Below, piece after piece: positions 1 through 11,405 of a stretch of DNA of 64,000 nucleotides. Under the pieces are notes generated by a model, which was given only the letters and a program-made list of their open reading frames with translations, did not search any database and was not told where the DNA came from. Position 1 is the first letter of the stretch, and each line of letters begins with the position of its first letter. The stretch comes from Lingula anatina (lineage: Eukaryota > Brachiopoda > Lingulata > Lingulida > Lingulidae), in NCBI RefSeq assembly GCF_001039355.2, contig NW_019775649.1, positions 70,729 through 134,728 on the forward strand, given 5' to 3'. The position numbers and the translations under genes are program-made.

Positions 1-295
1 GTAACCCTCATTCCCTGATGAATATGCTCTGTTTGACATTGAAATATTGGAGGTAATTTATTTCTATATGAAGCTGTTGACTGAAGAAAACTTCTTTATT
101 CTTATTACATAACAGATGATGAAATTCTTCTCTGTTATGCAATTTTTGCATTTAAAGTTGCATCAACTCTGTTCAGAACTCTGAAAATTTCAAAACGGCA
201 AGTTATTCACACTATTTATTTTTTTCTGGCTGATGCAATGTGCATCCACAACAATTAAGCTGGCTACAGGGTGAAAAAGACAATTGAACCCCTAC

Positions 296-400
296 CTTAT
301 CCAAGGATCGGGATTTGTGATCCTCTGATTTGGTGGGGATGGCAGAAGAGCGACTGGTGGCCACAAGAGCCAGTACCACCATGCAAGCACATGACCTCAT
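296..400 (-). CDS. Calumenin-like signal-peptide exon (haplotype copy 1)
   Basis: This is the second copy of the first coding exon of the calumenin/reticulocalbin-like gene described at 4100-6474. It encodes a hydrophobic signal peptide beginning [16 protein letters not shown] and ends at a GTAGGG donor in phase 0. An in-frame ATG six codons upstream, at 418, is an alternative start. It differs from the other copy by a Glu/Asp exchange in the SEDHK/SDDHK segment. The downstream exons of this copy would lie left of the window. A non-coding first exon probably ends at 1233, where a GTAAGT donor is seen on the minus strand. Confidence 0.7.
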
Positions 401-1625
401 GATTCCACTGTTTATCATTCACTTCTGAAATAAATGCATAAAAATATTATGCAGATCTCAAAATTAAATAATATTTTGTACAGGGTGGCATAATGTATAG
501 AACAGTGAATAAAACGTCTGCTACTTTATAACTGTCAAATAATTCCAAATCACAAATCAAAGAAATAAAAACGGAGGAAGAACATCAACTTATCTCTTCA
601 CAAAGCTCTTGGCACAAAGCATTTTAAATGGAATTATTTTAAAAAAATGGAAAATGCAATACGGTTTATGAGACTAACAAACTGATATATTCACAATCTG
701 CAATACTCTTAATTGTCATCTTAAATGCTTTAGTATCGACATCAACTGTCATGATCGCTCACAATAACATTTCAAATATACAATTTGCATACGCTATGAA
801 GGAAACGGTCTCCTTGTTCCAACGTGGGTTTTCCAGAAACCTGTTACAAGAAAGTGTCTCTGTGTTCTGCTCCGTCCAGTTTCAAGTGAGGGACTGCTTG
901 CATCAGTCAAATTCCACGAGTTTTTCTAGAACTCACCACTGCCACGTAGCAATGCGACGTGGCTTATTGCATCAATCGAATAAAGGATATCATTTAACCA
1001 CAATTTCCCTGGAAATTGACACAGTACACGACATCGTGTCAACTGTAAACAGTGCCTTGTCAACGTGTCAGAGAGAGATCCGGTTTCTTTGATCGTCAGT
1101 GAGTTGACATGATCAAGGAATTTCCTTTCAACGTGGCTACTTTCCATAAACAAGTCTAGATACTGAGATAAAAGATAACATCGAGGGATGAAAATATAAA
1201 TAAGAGAGTTGCAAACAAAACAGAATACTTACTGAATTCCTGAAATGAGTTGAATAGCAGGGAATCCCTTCAAATGACAGCACGCTGTCGCCTCTTTACT
1301 ACCTTACACGCGAGAAGACCTTTTGAATAGGACACCAAGAGACGTCCAATTAAAGAAGCTAAAATAACCCACGTGATTACAATGTCCAATCAAATTCTGT
1401 CAACGTGGCCGACTTGCCAAGCTGGCAAGGCCAAGGTCAGATGTAACCCGATACCTCATTGGGTTATCTTCACTTCGCTTCGCGGAATTCCAATATGTCT
1501 GCCCCCTGTGTTTTTGTTTCCGCTGGGTTATGATTTCTATTTTTACTGTTATCAGTGGCTGCCAAGCGTTGATTAACGCAAAACATTCAAAAGAAAATTG
1601 GTTAGCAACACTAATCTCATTCACC

Positions 1626-3788
1626 ATGTCATTTAAGAGAGAGGGTGATGATCACAGCCTCTTGCAACAAATTAGGGTACGGCAAATTAGTAACAATACT
1701 AACATTGCATGTAACACTGTCAGCAGTCAAAACTGATTTTCAGAGAAGTACGTAGTAACTAAAAATGGCCTTAATGTTATTCCGAAAAGAAATTGAAAGA
1801 TCATTTGAACGGACACTTTGGCTGTGTTTAAGTTAGTAAAATGTACAGCATGGGTTTTTCTTTTTTTCTTTTTGTTTTTTTAATTATTATTATTATTGTT
1901 ATTATTATTATTATTTTACTCTAGCAGAAAATTGTTACAGCTGAGTCCCAATCATGATATGATAATGACAGCATTACTGAAATTGTGTTACTGTTTTAGC
2001 AAAGAAGAATAGAAGAACTATTTGCTTATGACATCCCAGAGAAAGAGGCTCTGCTCCTAAGGGATGGAAGGTAATGTGTTTTTATTATTTGGATAACACA
2101 GTAAGGACATGGAATAGCACATGTCTGCTTTTTAATTAATCACCGGTTGTTAATGCAGCATAGTATAATGCTGAAGAATATGGCCTGCAGTGCTATCTTA
2201 CTGTATACTCTTACATCCTGTTGTTTTCCAGGTTTACCTGCACAATATGTCCACACAGGCCATTATTTGACACAATTGCTGTGCTTGCAGTGCACAGACA
2301 AGGAAAGAAGCATAAAGCAAGCAAGTATTTATTTATATGTGACGCTCATAATGTTTTACCAAATGATGTCCTATTCAGTGCTTTTAATTTAATTTCTGTG
2401 TTATTATACATATCTTTCTTTTATACGGACCTTTTGGCATGTTGATCAGAAAAATCAAACTAGCCTGCATTGATAGTGTGTCAAAAATAAGACATTCAGG
2501 TTTCTTAGAATAAATTATGATAGTTGATTCTCTCTATGCATCAACATTCTACATCCAGATAATGTAAAACAGGAAGACATCCATCCAATGGTATCAAACA
2601 GTGGTAGGTCTGCAGCACAGCAGAAATCTCAACCACAAAGGATTAAAAATGTGAGAATGAACATCTCAAATTGAATCAAATTTAGAAGCTGATGCAGTAA
2701 AAAGAATAAGATATTTTAAGACTAATAATTAAAGGAAGTTTTGAATAAAAAATAAATAAAATAAGAAACATGAAACACGGTCACTTTTTACACTATGTAA
2801 ACATTGTGCTTTAGATATTTGAATGAAAAATTGATGTAATTTCATTTAAATTCTGATTTTATGAGTTTGCATTACATATAATGTCACTTCACTTCTGTTT
2901 ACAGGAGTCTTCCTGTGGAAATGCTTTGATGTCAGCTGCCTCATACAATCCATGTGTCAAAAGGAATAAAGAAGACAAGGACACAAGAATTGAATTGGAT
3001 AGGAATATATCAAGCACATCGATTTTGAAGAGACTGGCAAATTTTCAACAACATGATTCTATTCCAACAGATTTTAGACCTTATAAAAGTAAAAGAAGGA
3101 CAAATGCCACCCCAGTAGAAACATTGTACAGTTCACAGCAGGCTGTTAAGGACAATGAACCACCCGCAAAAAGTAGAAATCTACAGCAACTTTCAGAGGC
3201 AAGGCCAGTTTCACTTGATAAGACCACTAATAATGTTGAGGTGTTCTATGAAAGTGAGTACCCATGTAATCAGGTCGCATATCCTAGGGATCCAGATTAT
3301 TGTACATCAACAAAAGATAAACAGGCAGATACTGATAATGTACAACATCAGCATACGTGGAGGACAAAACTTATTCCTGTTAGTTCAAAAAATGTCACAG
3401 AAGTAAAAAAAGTTGAAAAGACAAAAGTGAAGAAAATAACAAGCACCTCCCTGAATACACCAAAGAAATCTGGTGAACCTACAGAAAAACAAATTTTGGC
3501 TGAAAGATATTTGCAAGCTGTTCAGTAAGTATCAATTTGTCTTTCATACTGCTTTATGATCAAACCACTTCTTAAAATTTACAATGCAATGAGGGTTAAT
3601 AACTAGGTCTAATCCAGGTTATGTAGCCACCTGTATTAAAAAATTATTTAAGTGATTTACAGTCATGTCAATTCCTTTTACTTCCTTTTGTCTTTAGATC
3701 TGGTTGGAAGAGAGACCGTTCAGGAAAATGGGTGAAGGATGACACAGTAGAGTTTGAGTCTGATGAGGAACCTCCTGATATACCTTGA
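1626..3788 (+). CDS. SCNM1: SCNM1, sodium channel modifier 1 (haplotype copy 1)
   Basis: This is an allelic copy of the gene at 7695-9863. Coding exons are 1626-1676, 2000-2070, 2232-2338, 2559-2650, 2905-3524 and 3698-3788, for 343 aa. It shows the same U1-type C2H2 finger (FTCTICPHRP) and the same C-terminal block SGWKRDRSGKWVKDD. Differences from copy 2 are few, including Gln for Lys at the start of exon 2, Ala/Thr and Tyr/Asn changes in exon 5, and Lys/Gln in the last exon. It is intact, but it is probably not a second locus, because the whole 3.9-kb block including introns is duplicated and stops at a lone N. Confidence 0.85.
1883..1916. repeat. ATT microsatellite in SCNM1 intron 1
   Basis: A run of ATT/ATTATT units lies just upstream of the exon 2 acceptor. 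The same array at about 7955-7995 in the other copy is longer, as expected for alleles. Confidence 0.8.
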
Positions 3789-4099
3789 CCTACAGGTACA
3801 AGACGGAAAGCCTGTTATGAAAAAACTTGCCCCTTCCAGTCATGGAAATCACTTGACATTCTCAGGGTTTAAAGAAGATTGTGTTANAAATGTTTATTAA
3901 TCAACAAAAACACATGAAGTTTCCAAGGTGCAATATCACTCCTTTCAAAGTGGTTTTAAATGTACAACAGATATTTTTTTCAAATCAAAACTGGTTTTCA
4001 GAAAACATAATCATAACAAGTCTTGTCAAAATGAATAAAAAGCATGACACAATACCCCCCTCCCCTCATAATAAAACATCAATATCTGCTCCTGCATAC

Positions 4100-6474
4100 C
4101 ATCTTTTAAAAATCCATAGGTTCTGTCTTTGTAAGCTTCCCATGTGAGCTTGTCTCCCTCCACCTTCTGGTCCTGCACCCACTGTCTCTCTGTGTCCTGG
4201 TACACATAGCGCTTCTGGACATGCTGGATCCACTCCTTCAACTCTTCCTCTGACACCTGGCCATCTTGATTTCTGTCTATTTTATCTATTATTTTACTAT
4301 GAAAGAAAATAAGCATTCATCATATGTTACGGATAAAAATGACCACTTGTGTTTCTTTTTGCATAAAAATTTTTCAAAAAAAAAAAAATAATAATAATAA
4401 AAATAAATGTGACTTTTATTTTGACTTGACTGATAACATCCCGTGTCAATGAGATATCTGGCATCCCACACAATTCTCGAAAGAATATTCTGTAAATCCT
4501 TAAATCAACTGCTACACAGAGTCAGTATCAGATAATCCTGTTTTACCAACATGTTTATATCACATGATATGGAAAAAAACAGCAAGAAATGCATTTTAAT
4601 ATAAAACACATTTCAAATGAAGAATTTAATAATTGCTCAAATTCTGTATATATCTGTAGAGCGTATACTTACGATAATCTTTCTTTACTCTCTTCAGGTG
4701 TGAGTTGATCAAACGTCTTGGCTTCCTCTTGTCCTAAAAAGGCTTCGTGGTCATATTCTGCATTATGTTCCTCGCCTTCATAATGCTGTTCATCGCTTAG
4801 GTCCTAGATTGCATTTAAACAAACAATTCAATACATTTTTCATTCTTTTATGATTTGTTTTATTCTTCTATACATAAAAAATTATTAATATTTGTCACAA
4901 ATGATCATAAAGTAATTGTAAATTTACTTTCTGAGTTCATATAAAAATATAGCTTGTACAAATTATGATATTAAAGCATATATTAAATGTTCAATAAAAA
5001 AAAATTTGATGAGCATATGCATGTTTATTACATACAAGGTTCCTAAGGCACCATTCACATGAAAAACCCAAGTTTTATAAATCCAAAAATCCTTTGGCTA
5101 GTGATCACGGTATGTGCCCTGAATACCCCGCGGTGTAATTGACTAGCAGCGCAAGCGAGTCGTTTCCAAAGCTGTAATTAATTCTTGGCTGTGCTAGAAG
5201 GAGATTCTGATGCCTGGACCCATGCGCAGTAGTATCTCTAAACTGTGGATTTCATCAGTTTGCACTCATATCTGTCGTGTGTATATGGACCTCATCTTCT
5301 TCGTCTTGTTGTTGCACAAAATCGACAAACACATTTTTCAAAGCAACTGCGACTGTCATTTTCTTTCTCTCTAACTTATTACTGCGCATGCGTGTAAGAA
5401 TCTCCTCCGAGCGCAACCGAGATTTAATTACAGCTTTGGAAGCAACTCGCTCGCTCCGCTAGTTAATTACGCCATGGGGTATTCAGGGCACAGACTGCTA
5501 GATACCGCCAATGAATTTTTGGATTTTTGGAATTGGGATTTTTCATGTGAACAGTGCCTAAGTTATGATGTTTATACTGACAGGAAATTAAGCAATGGTA
5601 TTACTAATCACATTTAAAGGGATAATAACTCTTCGTATGAGATCTATATTTCACAATAAAAACCTTGTGAATAACTCATAGAAATATAATATATTCTGTT
5701 TTACCACAAAAACATCAGTTATAGCTTTTATTCTGATATCTGAACTTGTCTTTAGACCACGTGACCTCCATTGATGTCTATACTCTGTTAAAATCTCTTA
5801 AGAGATTTTAACAAAAAACCAAACTTTTTAGAAAAAAACCAGGGACTAACTTTGAATGTAAAAATGGATTCATTAACAATTGGTAAGTATGGGAAAATTG
5901 TTGTTTACTCCAGGAAAATTCATTTTTTGGCCGAAACGAAGAGTTATTATTGCTTTAAACGAGCAAACTTGTTCCATGCAACTTAAATAGTGCTAATCAC
6001 ATACAGAACCACAATGTTTTCATTGCGTAAGTGGAAGTGGCACTGGATAATCAGACACAGCATAATTTTCTGTAAGAATTAAGTAACCCTCATTCCCTGA
6101 TGAATATGCTCTGTTTGACATTGAAATATTGGAGGTAATTTATTTCAATATGAAACTGTTGACTGAAGAAAACTACTTTATTCTTATTACATAACAGATG
6201 ATGAAATTCTTCTCTGTTATGCAATTTTTGCATTTAAAGTTGCATCAACTCTGTTCAAAAAATTTCAGAACAGCAAGTTATTCACACTACTTATTTTTTC
6301 TGGCTGATGCAATGTGCATCCACAACAATTAAGCTGGCTACAGGGTGAAAAAGACAATTGAACCCCTACCTTATCCAAGGATCGTGATTTGTGATCGTCT
6401 GATTTGGTGGGGATGGCAGAAGAGCGACTGGTGGCCACAAGAGCCAGTACCACCATGCAAGCACATGACCTCAT
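4100..6474 (-). CDS. Calumenin/reticulocalbin-like EF-hand protein (CREC family), partial
   Basis: CREC proteins are multi-EF-hand, calcium-binding chaperone-like proteins of the ER and secretory pathway. Three coding exons are visible: 6474-6370 (signal peptide; alternative in-frame ATG at 6492), 4803-4673 and 4296-4100. The joined reading gives the signal peptide, then the block [20 protein letters not shown], then the first EF-hand [12 protein letters not shown], then a [10 protein letters not shown] block. All three match the calumenin/RCN N-terminal third, and all junctions are in phase. The remaining EF-hands and the C-terminal ER-retrieval tail are missing because sequence beyond 4100 runs into the single-N join at 3887. 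The gene is divergent from SCNM1. Calumenin and reticulocalbin cannot be separated on this fragment. Confidence 0.85.
5044..5562. mobile_element. Foldback MITE with AGGCAC-type inverted ends
   Basis: The left end reads AAGGCACCATTCACATGAAA and the right end, reverse complemented, reads TTAGGCACTGTTCACATGAA. These form terminal inverted repeats of more than 20 bp with a few mismatches. Inside, segments such as the one around AGCTGTAATTAA (5171) recur inverted near 5430, so most of the roughly 520 bp can fold back on itself. No transposase ORF is present, so it is non-autonomous. It sits in the calumenin intron between the coding exons at 4673-4803 and 6370-6474. The exact target duplication could not be fixed. 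Confidence 0.7.
5618..5954. mobile_element. Short TTAA-flanked MITE (family T, copy 1)
   Basis: The element is bounded by TTAA on both sides (5614-5617 and 5955-5958). It has inverted ends AGGGATAATAACTCTTCG and AGCAATAATAACTCTTCG. Its left part matches the right end of the 2.4-kb element at 13870-16306, and its right part matches that element's left end, so it looks like an internally deleted derivative in the opposite orientation. A perfect 26-bp palindrome lies at 5787-5812. TTAA target duplication is typical of the piggyBac superfamily, but no transposase is present to confirm this. Confidence 0.75.
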
Positions 6475-7302
6475 GATTCCACTGTTTATCATTCACTTCT
6501 GAAATAAATGCATAAAAATATTATGCAGATCTCAAAATTAAATAATATTATGTACAGGGTGGCATAATGTATAGAACAGTGAATAAAACGTCCACTACTT
6601 TATAACTGTCAAATAATTCCAAATCACAAATCAAAGTAATAAAAACGGAGGAAGAGCATCAACTTATCTCTTCATAAAGCTCTTGGCACAAAGCATTTTA
6701 AATGGATTTTAAAAAATGGAAAATGCAATACGGTTTATGATACTAACAAACTGATACATTCACAATCTGCAATACTCTTAATTGTCATCTTAAATGCTTT
6801 AGTATCGACATCAACTGTCATGATCGCTCACAATAACATTTCAAATATACAATTTGCATACGCTATGAAGGAAACGGTCTCCTTGTTCCAACGTGGGTTT
6901 TCCAGAAACCTGTTACAAGAAAGTGTCTCTGTGTTCTGCTCCGTCCAGTTTCAAGTGAGGGACTGCTTGCATCAGTCAAATTCCACGAGTTTTTCTAGAA
7001 CCCACCACTGCCACGTAGCAATGCGACGTGGCTTATTGCATCAATCGAATAAAGGATATCATTTAACCACAATTTCCCTGGAAATTGACACAGCACACGA
7101 CATCGTGTCAACTGTAAACACTGCCTTGTCAACGTGTCAGAGAGAGATCCGGTTTCTTTGATCGTCAATGAGTTGACATGATCAAGGAATTTCCTTTCAA
7201 CGTGGCTACTTTCCATAAACAAGTCTAGATACTGAGATAAAAGATAACATCGAGGGATGAAAATATAAATAAGAGAGTTGCAAACAAAACAGAATACTTA
7301 CT

Positions 7303-7694
7303 GAATTCCTGAAATGAGTTGAATAGCAGGGAATCCCTTCAAATGACAGCACGCTGTCGCCTCTTTACTACCTTACACGCGAGAAGACCTTTTGAATAGG
7401 ACACCAAGAGACGTCCAATTAAAGAAGCTAAAATAACCCACGTGATTACAATGTCCAATCAAATTCTGTCAACGTGGCCGACTTGCCAAGCTGGCAAGGC
7501 CAAGGTCAGATGTAACCCGATACCTCATTGGGTTATCTTCACTTCGCTTCGCGGAATGCCAATATGTCTGCCCCCTGTGTTTTTGTTTCCGCTGGTTTAT
7601 GATTTCTATTTTTACTGTTACCAGTGGCTGCCAAGGGTTGATTAACGCAAAACATTCAAAAGAAAATTGGTTAGCAACACTAATCTCATTCACC
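7303..7694. promoter_or_regulatory. Divergent promoter between the calumenin-like gene and SCNM1
   Basis: The stretch lies between the SCNM1 start codon (7695) and the likely end of the non-coding first calumenin exon (donor equivalent to 1233 in the other copy). It holds CCAAT at 7415-7419, CCAATCA at 7455-7461 and an inverted ATTGG at 7527-7531. No TATA box is obvious. The arrangement is that of a bidirectional, CCAAT-type housekeeping promoter. The duplicate at 1234-1625 has the same boxes. Confidence 0.55.
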
Positions 7695-9863
7695 ATGTCA
7701 TTTAAGAGAGAGGGTGATGATCACAGCCTCTTGCAACAAATTAGGGTACGGCAAATTAGTAACAATACACTAACATTGCATGTAACACTGTCAGCAGTCA
7801 AAACTGATTTTCAGAGAAGTACGTAGTAACTAAAAATGGCCTTAATGTTATTCCGAAAAGAAATTGAAAGATCATTTGAACGGACACTTTGGCTGTGTTT
7901 AAGTTAGTAAAATGTACAGCATGGGTTTTTCTTTTTTTCTTTTTGTTTTTTTAATTATTATTATTATTATTATTATTGTAATTATTATTATTATTTTACT
8001 CTAGCAGAAAATTGTTACAGCTGAGTCCCAATCATGATATGATAATGACAGCATTACTGAAATTGTGTAACTGTTTTAGAAAAGAAGAATAGAAGAACTA
8101 TTTGCTTATGACATCCCAGAGAAAGAGGCTCTGCTCCTAAGGGATGGAAGGTAATGTGTTTTTATTATTTGGATAACACAGTAAGGACATGGAATAGCAC
8201 ATGTCTGCTTTTTAATTAATCACAGGTTGTTAAAGCAGCATGGTATAATGCTGAAGAATATGGCCTGCAGTGCTATCTTATACTCTTACATCCTGTTGTT
8301 TTCCAGGTTTACCTGCACAATATGTCCACACAGGCCATTATTTGACACAATTGCTGTGCTTGCAGTGCACAGACAAGGAAAGAAGCATAAAGCAAGCAAG
8401 TATTTATTTATATGTGACGCTCATAATGTTTTACCAAATGATGTCCTATTCAGTGCTTTTAATTTAATTTCTGTGTTATTATACATATCTTTCTTTTATA
8501 CGGACCTTTTGCTATGTTGATCAGAAAAATCAAACTGGCCTGCATTGATAGTGTGTCAAAAATAAGACATTCAGGTTTCTTAGAATAAATTATGATAGTT
8601 GATTCTCTCTATGCATCAACATTCTACATCCAGATAATGTAAAACAGGAAGACATCCATCCAATGGTATCAAACAGTGGTACGTCTGCAGCACAGCAGAC
8701 ATCTCAACCACAAAGGATTAAAAATGTGAGAATGAACAACTCAAATTGAAACAAATTTAGAAGCTGGTGCAGTAAAAAGAATAAGATATTTTAAAACTAA
8801 TAATTAAAGGAAGTTTTGAATAAAAAATAAATAAAATAAGAAATATGAAACACGGTCACTTTTTACACTATGTAAACATTGTGCTTTAGATATTTGAATG
8901 AAAAATTGATGGAATTTCATTTAAATTCTGATTTTATGAGTTTGCATAACATATAATGTCACTTCACTTCTGTTTACAGGAGTCTTCCTGTGGAAATGCT
9001 TTGATGTCAGCTGCCTCATACAATCCATGTGTCAAAAGGAATAAAGAAGACAAGGACACAAGAATTGAATTGGATAGGAATATATCAAGCACATCGATTT
9101 TGAAGAGACTGGCAAATTTTCAACAACATGATTCTATTCCAACAGATTTTAGACCTTATAAAAGTAAAAGAAGGACAAATACCACCCCAGTAGAAACATT
9201 GTACAGTTCACAGCAGGCTGTTAAGGACAATGAACCACCCGCAAAAAGTAGAAATCTACAGCAACTTTCAGAGGCAAGGCCAGTTTCACTTGATAAGACC
9301 ACTAATAATGTTGAGGTGTTCAATGAAAGTGAGTACCCATGTAATCAGGTCGCATATCCTAGGGATCCAGATTATTGTACATCAACAAAAGATAAACAGG
9401 CAGATACTGATAATGTACAACATCAGCATACGTGGAGGACAAAACTTATTCCTGTTAGTTCAAAAAATGTCACAGAAGTAAAAAAAGTTGAAAAGACAAA
9501 AGTGAAGAAAATAACAAGCACCTCCCTTAATACACCGAAGAAATCTGGTGAACCTACAGAAAAACAAATTTTGGCTGAAAGATATTTGCAAGCTGTTCAG
9601 TAAGTATCGATTTGTCTTTCATACTGCTTTATGATCAAACCACTTCTTAAAATTTACAATGCAATGAGGGTTAATAACTAGGTCTAATCCAGGTTATGTA
9701 GCCACCTGTATTAAGAAATTATTTAAGTGATTTACAGTCATGTCAATTCCTTTTACTTCCTTTTGTCTTTAGATCTGGTTGGAAGAGAGACCGTTCAGGA
9801 AAATGGGTGCAGGATGACACAGTAGAGTTTGAGTCTGACGAGGAACCTCCTGATATACCTTGA
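7695..9863 (+). CDS. SCNM1: SCNM1, sodium channel modifier 1 (U11/U12 minor-spliceosome factor)
   Basis: SCNM1 is a nuclear zinc-finger protein. In vertebrates it influences splicing and is associated with the minor spliceosome. Coding exons are 7695-7745, 8080-8150, 8307-8413, 8634-8725, 8980-9599 and 9773-9863, giving 343 aa, longer than the roughly 230-aa human protein because of an expanded, low-conservation exon 5. Diagnostic blocks are the N-terminus MSFKREGDD, the segment IPEKEALLLRDGR, the C2H2 finger (C-x2-C-x12-H-x5-H, around residues 44-66), and a C-terminus with SGW, GKWVQDD and EFESDEEPPDIP. The exon 3 donor is a weak GTGACG; it was chosen because it is the only site that keeps frame and restores family similarity. 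The other copy is at 1626-3788. Confidence 0.93.
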
Positions 9864-10023
9864 CCTACAGGTACAAGACGGAAAGCCTGTTATGAAAAAA
9901 CTTGCCCCTTCCAGTCATGGAAATCACTTGACATTCTCAGGGTTTAAAGAAGATTGTGCTAAAGATATTACCCCAAAACATTTCTTTCCTCTTTTATATT
10001 TGTTAAGAGGAGCCATACAATAA

Positions 10024-11392
10024 TTTTATTACTGAATCATGAATTTTGAAATTGGAATCAGACTACACGATTTCTCATGCAAATTAAAAGGGGTTAACCA
10101 TTTAGCTATTGTTTGCTTCTTTGAAGAATAGTTTGGCTTGTTTTATCACTAAACATTTTTTGCATGAATTAGAGTGGAAAAAGTTGTGTCATCCCCCCCC
10201 CCAAAAAAAAAATGCATAACAGTATTAAAAGAAATAGCGAATAATAGTGCAGACTATCCCACTTGTATCATTAAGTTAACTCGGAGCAAGAACCACAGAT
10301 TATCAATACATGCAAAACATTTTTATTTTTATATACATCAGTAAAAATTTTACCATTAAAACTGCGGTGCAAAGCACTGTATCTGTTAAGATATTAGTCT
10401 CACTAAGTGCCACATGGTCTTAAAACCTTTGAATTCCAGTCACTATAAGCAATGATTATTAGTTTCACAACACATCCTACTAACTTATATACAGATATTT
10501 GTATATATACAAACAGCACATTTTGTTACAGTGTTAACTACCCTGTATTTTCATGAGAGTCTAATTTTGATACAAGTATAAAATAATGATGATCAATATG
10601 TACAAATGTGCATAATATACAATATAAGAAGACAGACTCACTGCATATTTGACTACAAGTACTTAGTGATATTTAGGCACATGCACAACGTGCAAATAAC
10701 TTTTTAACTTGAAATTCTCATTTTCCTTTAGCTGAAAGACAAGCAGTTTTTTTTTATGGAGTGAAGAATTGCTTGTATGAAAGTATTATTTGTGTGTTAT
10801 CTTTTTGTGAGAGTAAAATTTTTGCCAAGTTCAACTTAGTGTCTTAGCATTATAATCTTTTAATTATATCAGATAAATACAACAAAGGAGTGTAATTAAG
10901 TCATACAACTAAAGACAAAACTTTCTTCATAGAATCAATTTACAAGAGAATAACCCAAGTTGTTCTAAGTTGTACCAAGTACATTCTATACAACCACAAA
11001 TCAAATGGTATATTTCTAAATGTTTGATTGTCAAACACTGAGACAGGACTGATCATTTAAACCACAAGGTACCTATATTCAAATTCTCTACTTAAGGTAT
11101 TAACATACAACAGAATAAAGCCAAGTACAAAAATGTGCATATGCTTTGTAAAAAGTCATTTTTCATTTTAAAGATTCTTTTGTGCTTCACCTCTTATTAT
11201 GTTTGACATTTAGAAAATAAATGATTCTTAAATATTCCAAGAAAACTAGGAAAAGAAAAATCAAACGCAATTAAGGTGTTGAAAAAGAGCACCAAGGAAT
11301 AATGAAAGACTGACCATTCTGATCATGGAACAGGGCAATTAACTTTTAAAAAGTAAATTCCCTTTTAAATTGTTTTATTTAGCTGAGGACCT
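10024..11392. other. Intergenic/3'-UTR region between convergent SCNM1 and NFYA
   Basis: The sequence is AT-rich with no coding exon I can support. It contains a run of C then A at about 10192-10211. It probably holds the 3'-UTRs of SCNM1 (plus) and NFYA (minus), which converge here. Confidence 0.5.
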
Positions 11393-11405
11393 CTAATATG
11401 CTCCT

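Larger units (their letters stand above)
1..3886. repeat. Alternative-haplotype copy of 6083-9961
   Basis: Base 1 aligns with 6083 and base 3886 with 9961. The two copies are nearly identical, apart from scattered substitutions and small indels such as a different ATT-repeat length near 1890/7960. The copy ends at a single N at 3887, after which unrelated sequence (a calumenin intron) begins. Introns, UTRs and promoter all match as closely as the exons. This fits two alleles joined head to tail by the assembly better than an old gene duplication. The copy continues beyond the left edge of the window. Confidence 0.85.

Noticed and set aside
751-1153. Open frames on both strands of the promoter-side region, repeated at 6820-7222
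   Set aside because: No similarity to known proteins. They appear twice only because the haplotype block is duplicated, and they overlap the calumenin 5' intron.
5277-5462. Ser/Cys-rich small open frame
   Set aside because: Lies wholly inside the foldback element and mirrors its inverted repeat.
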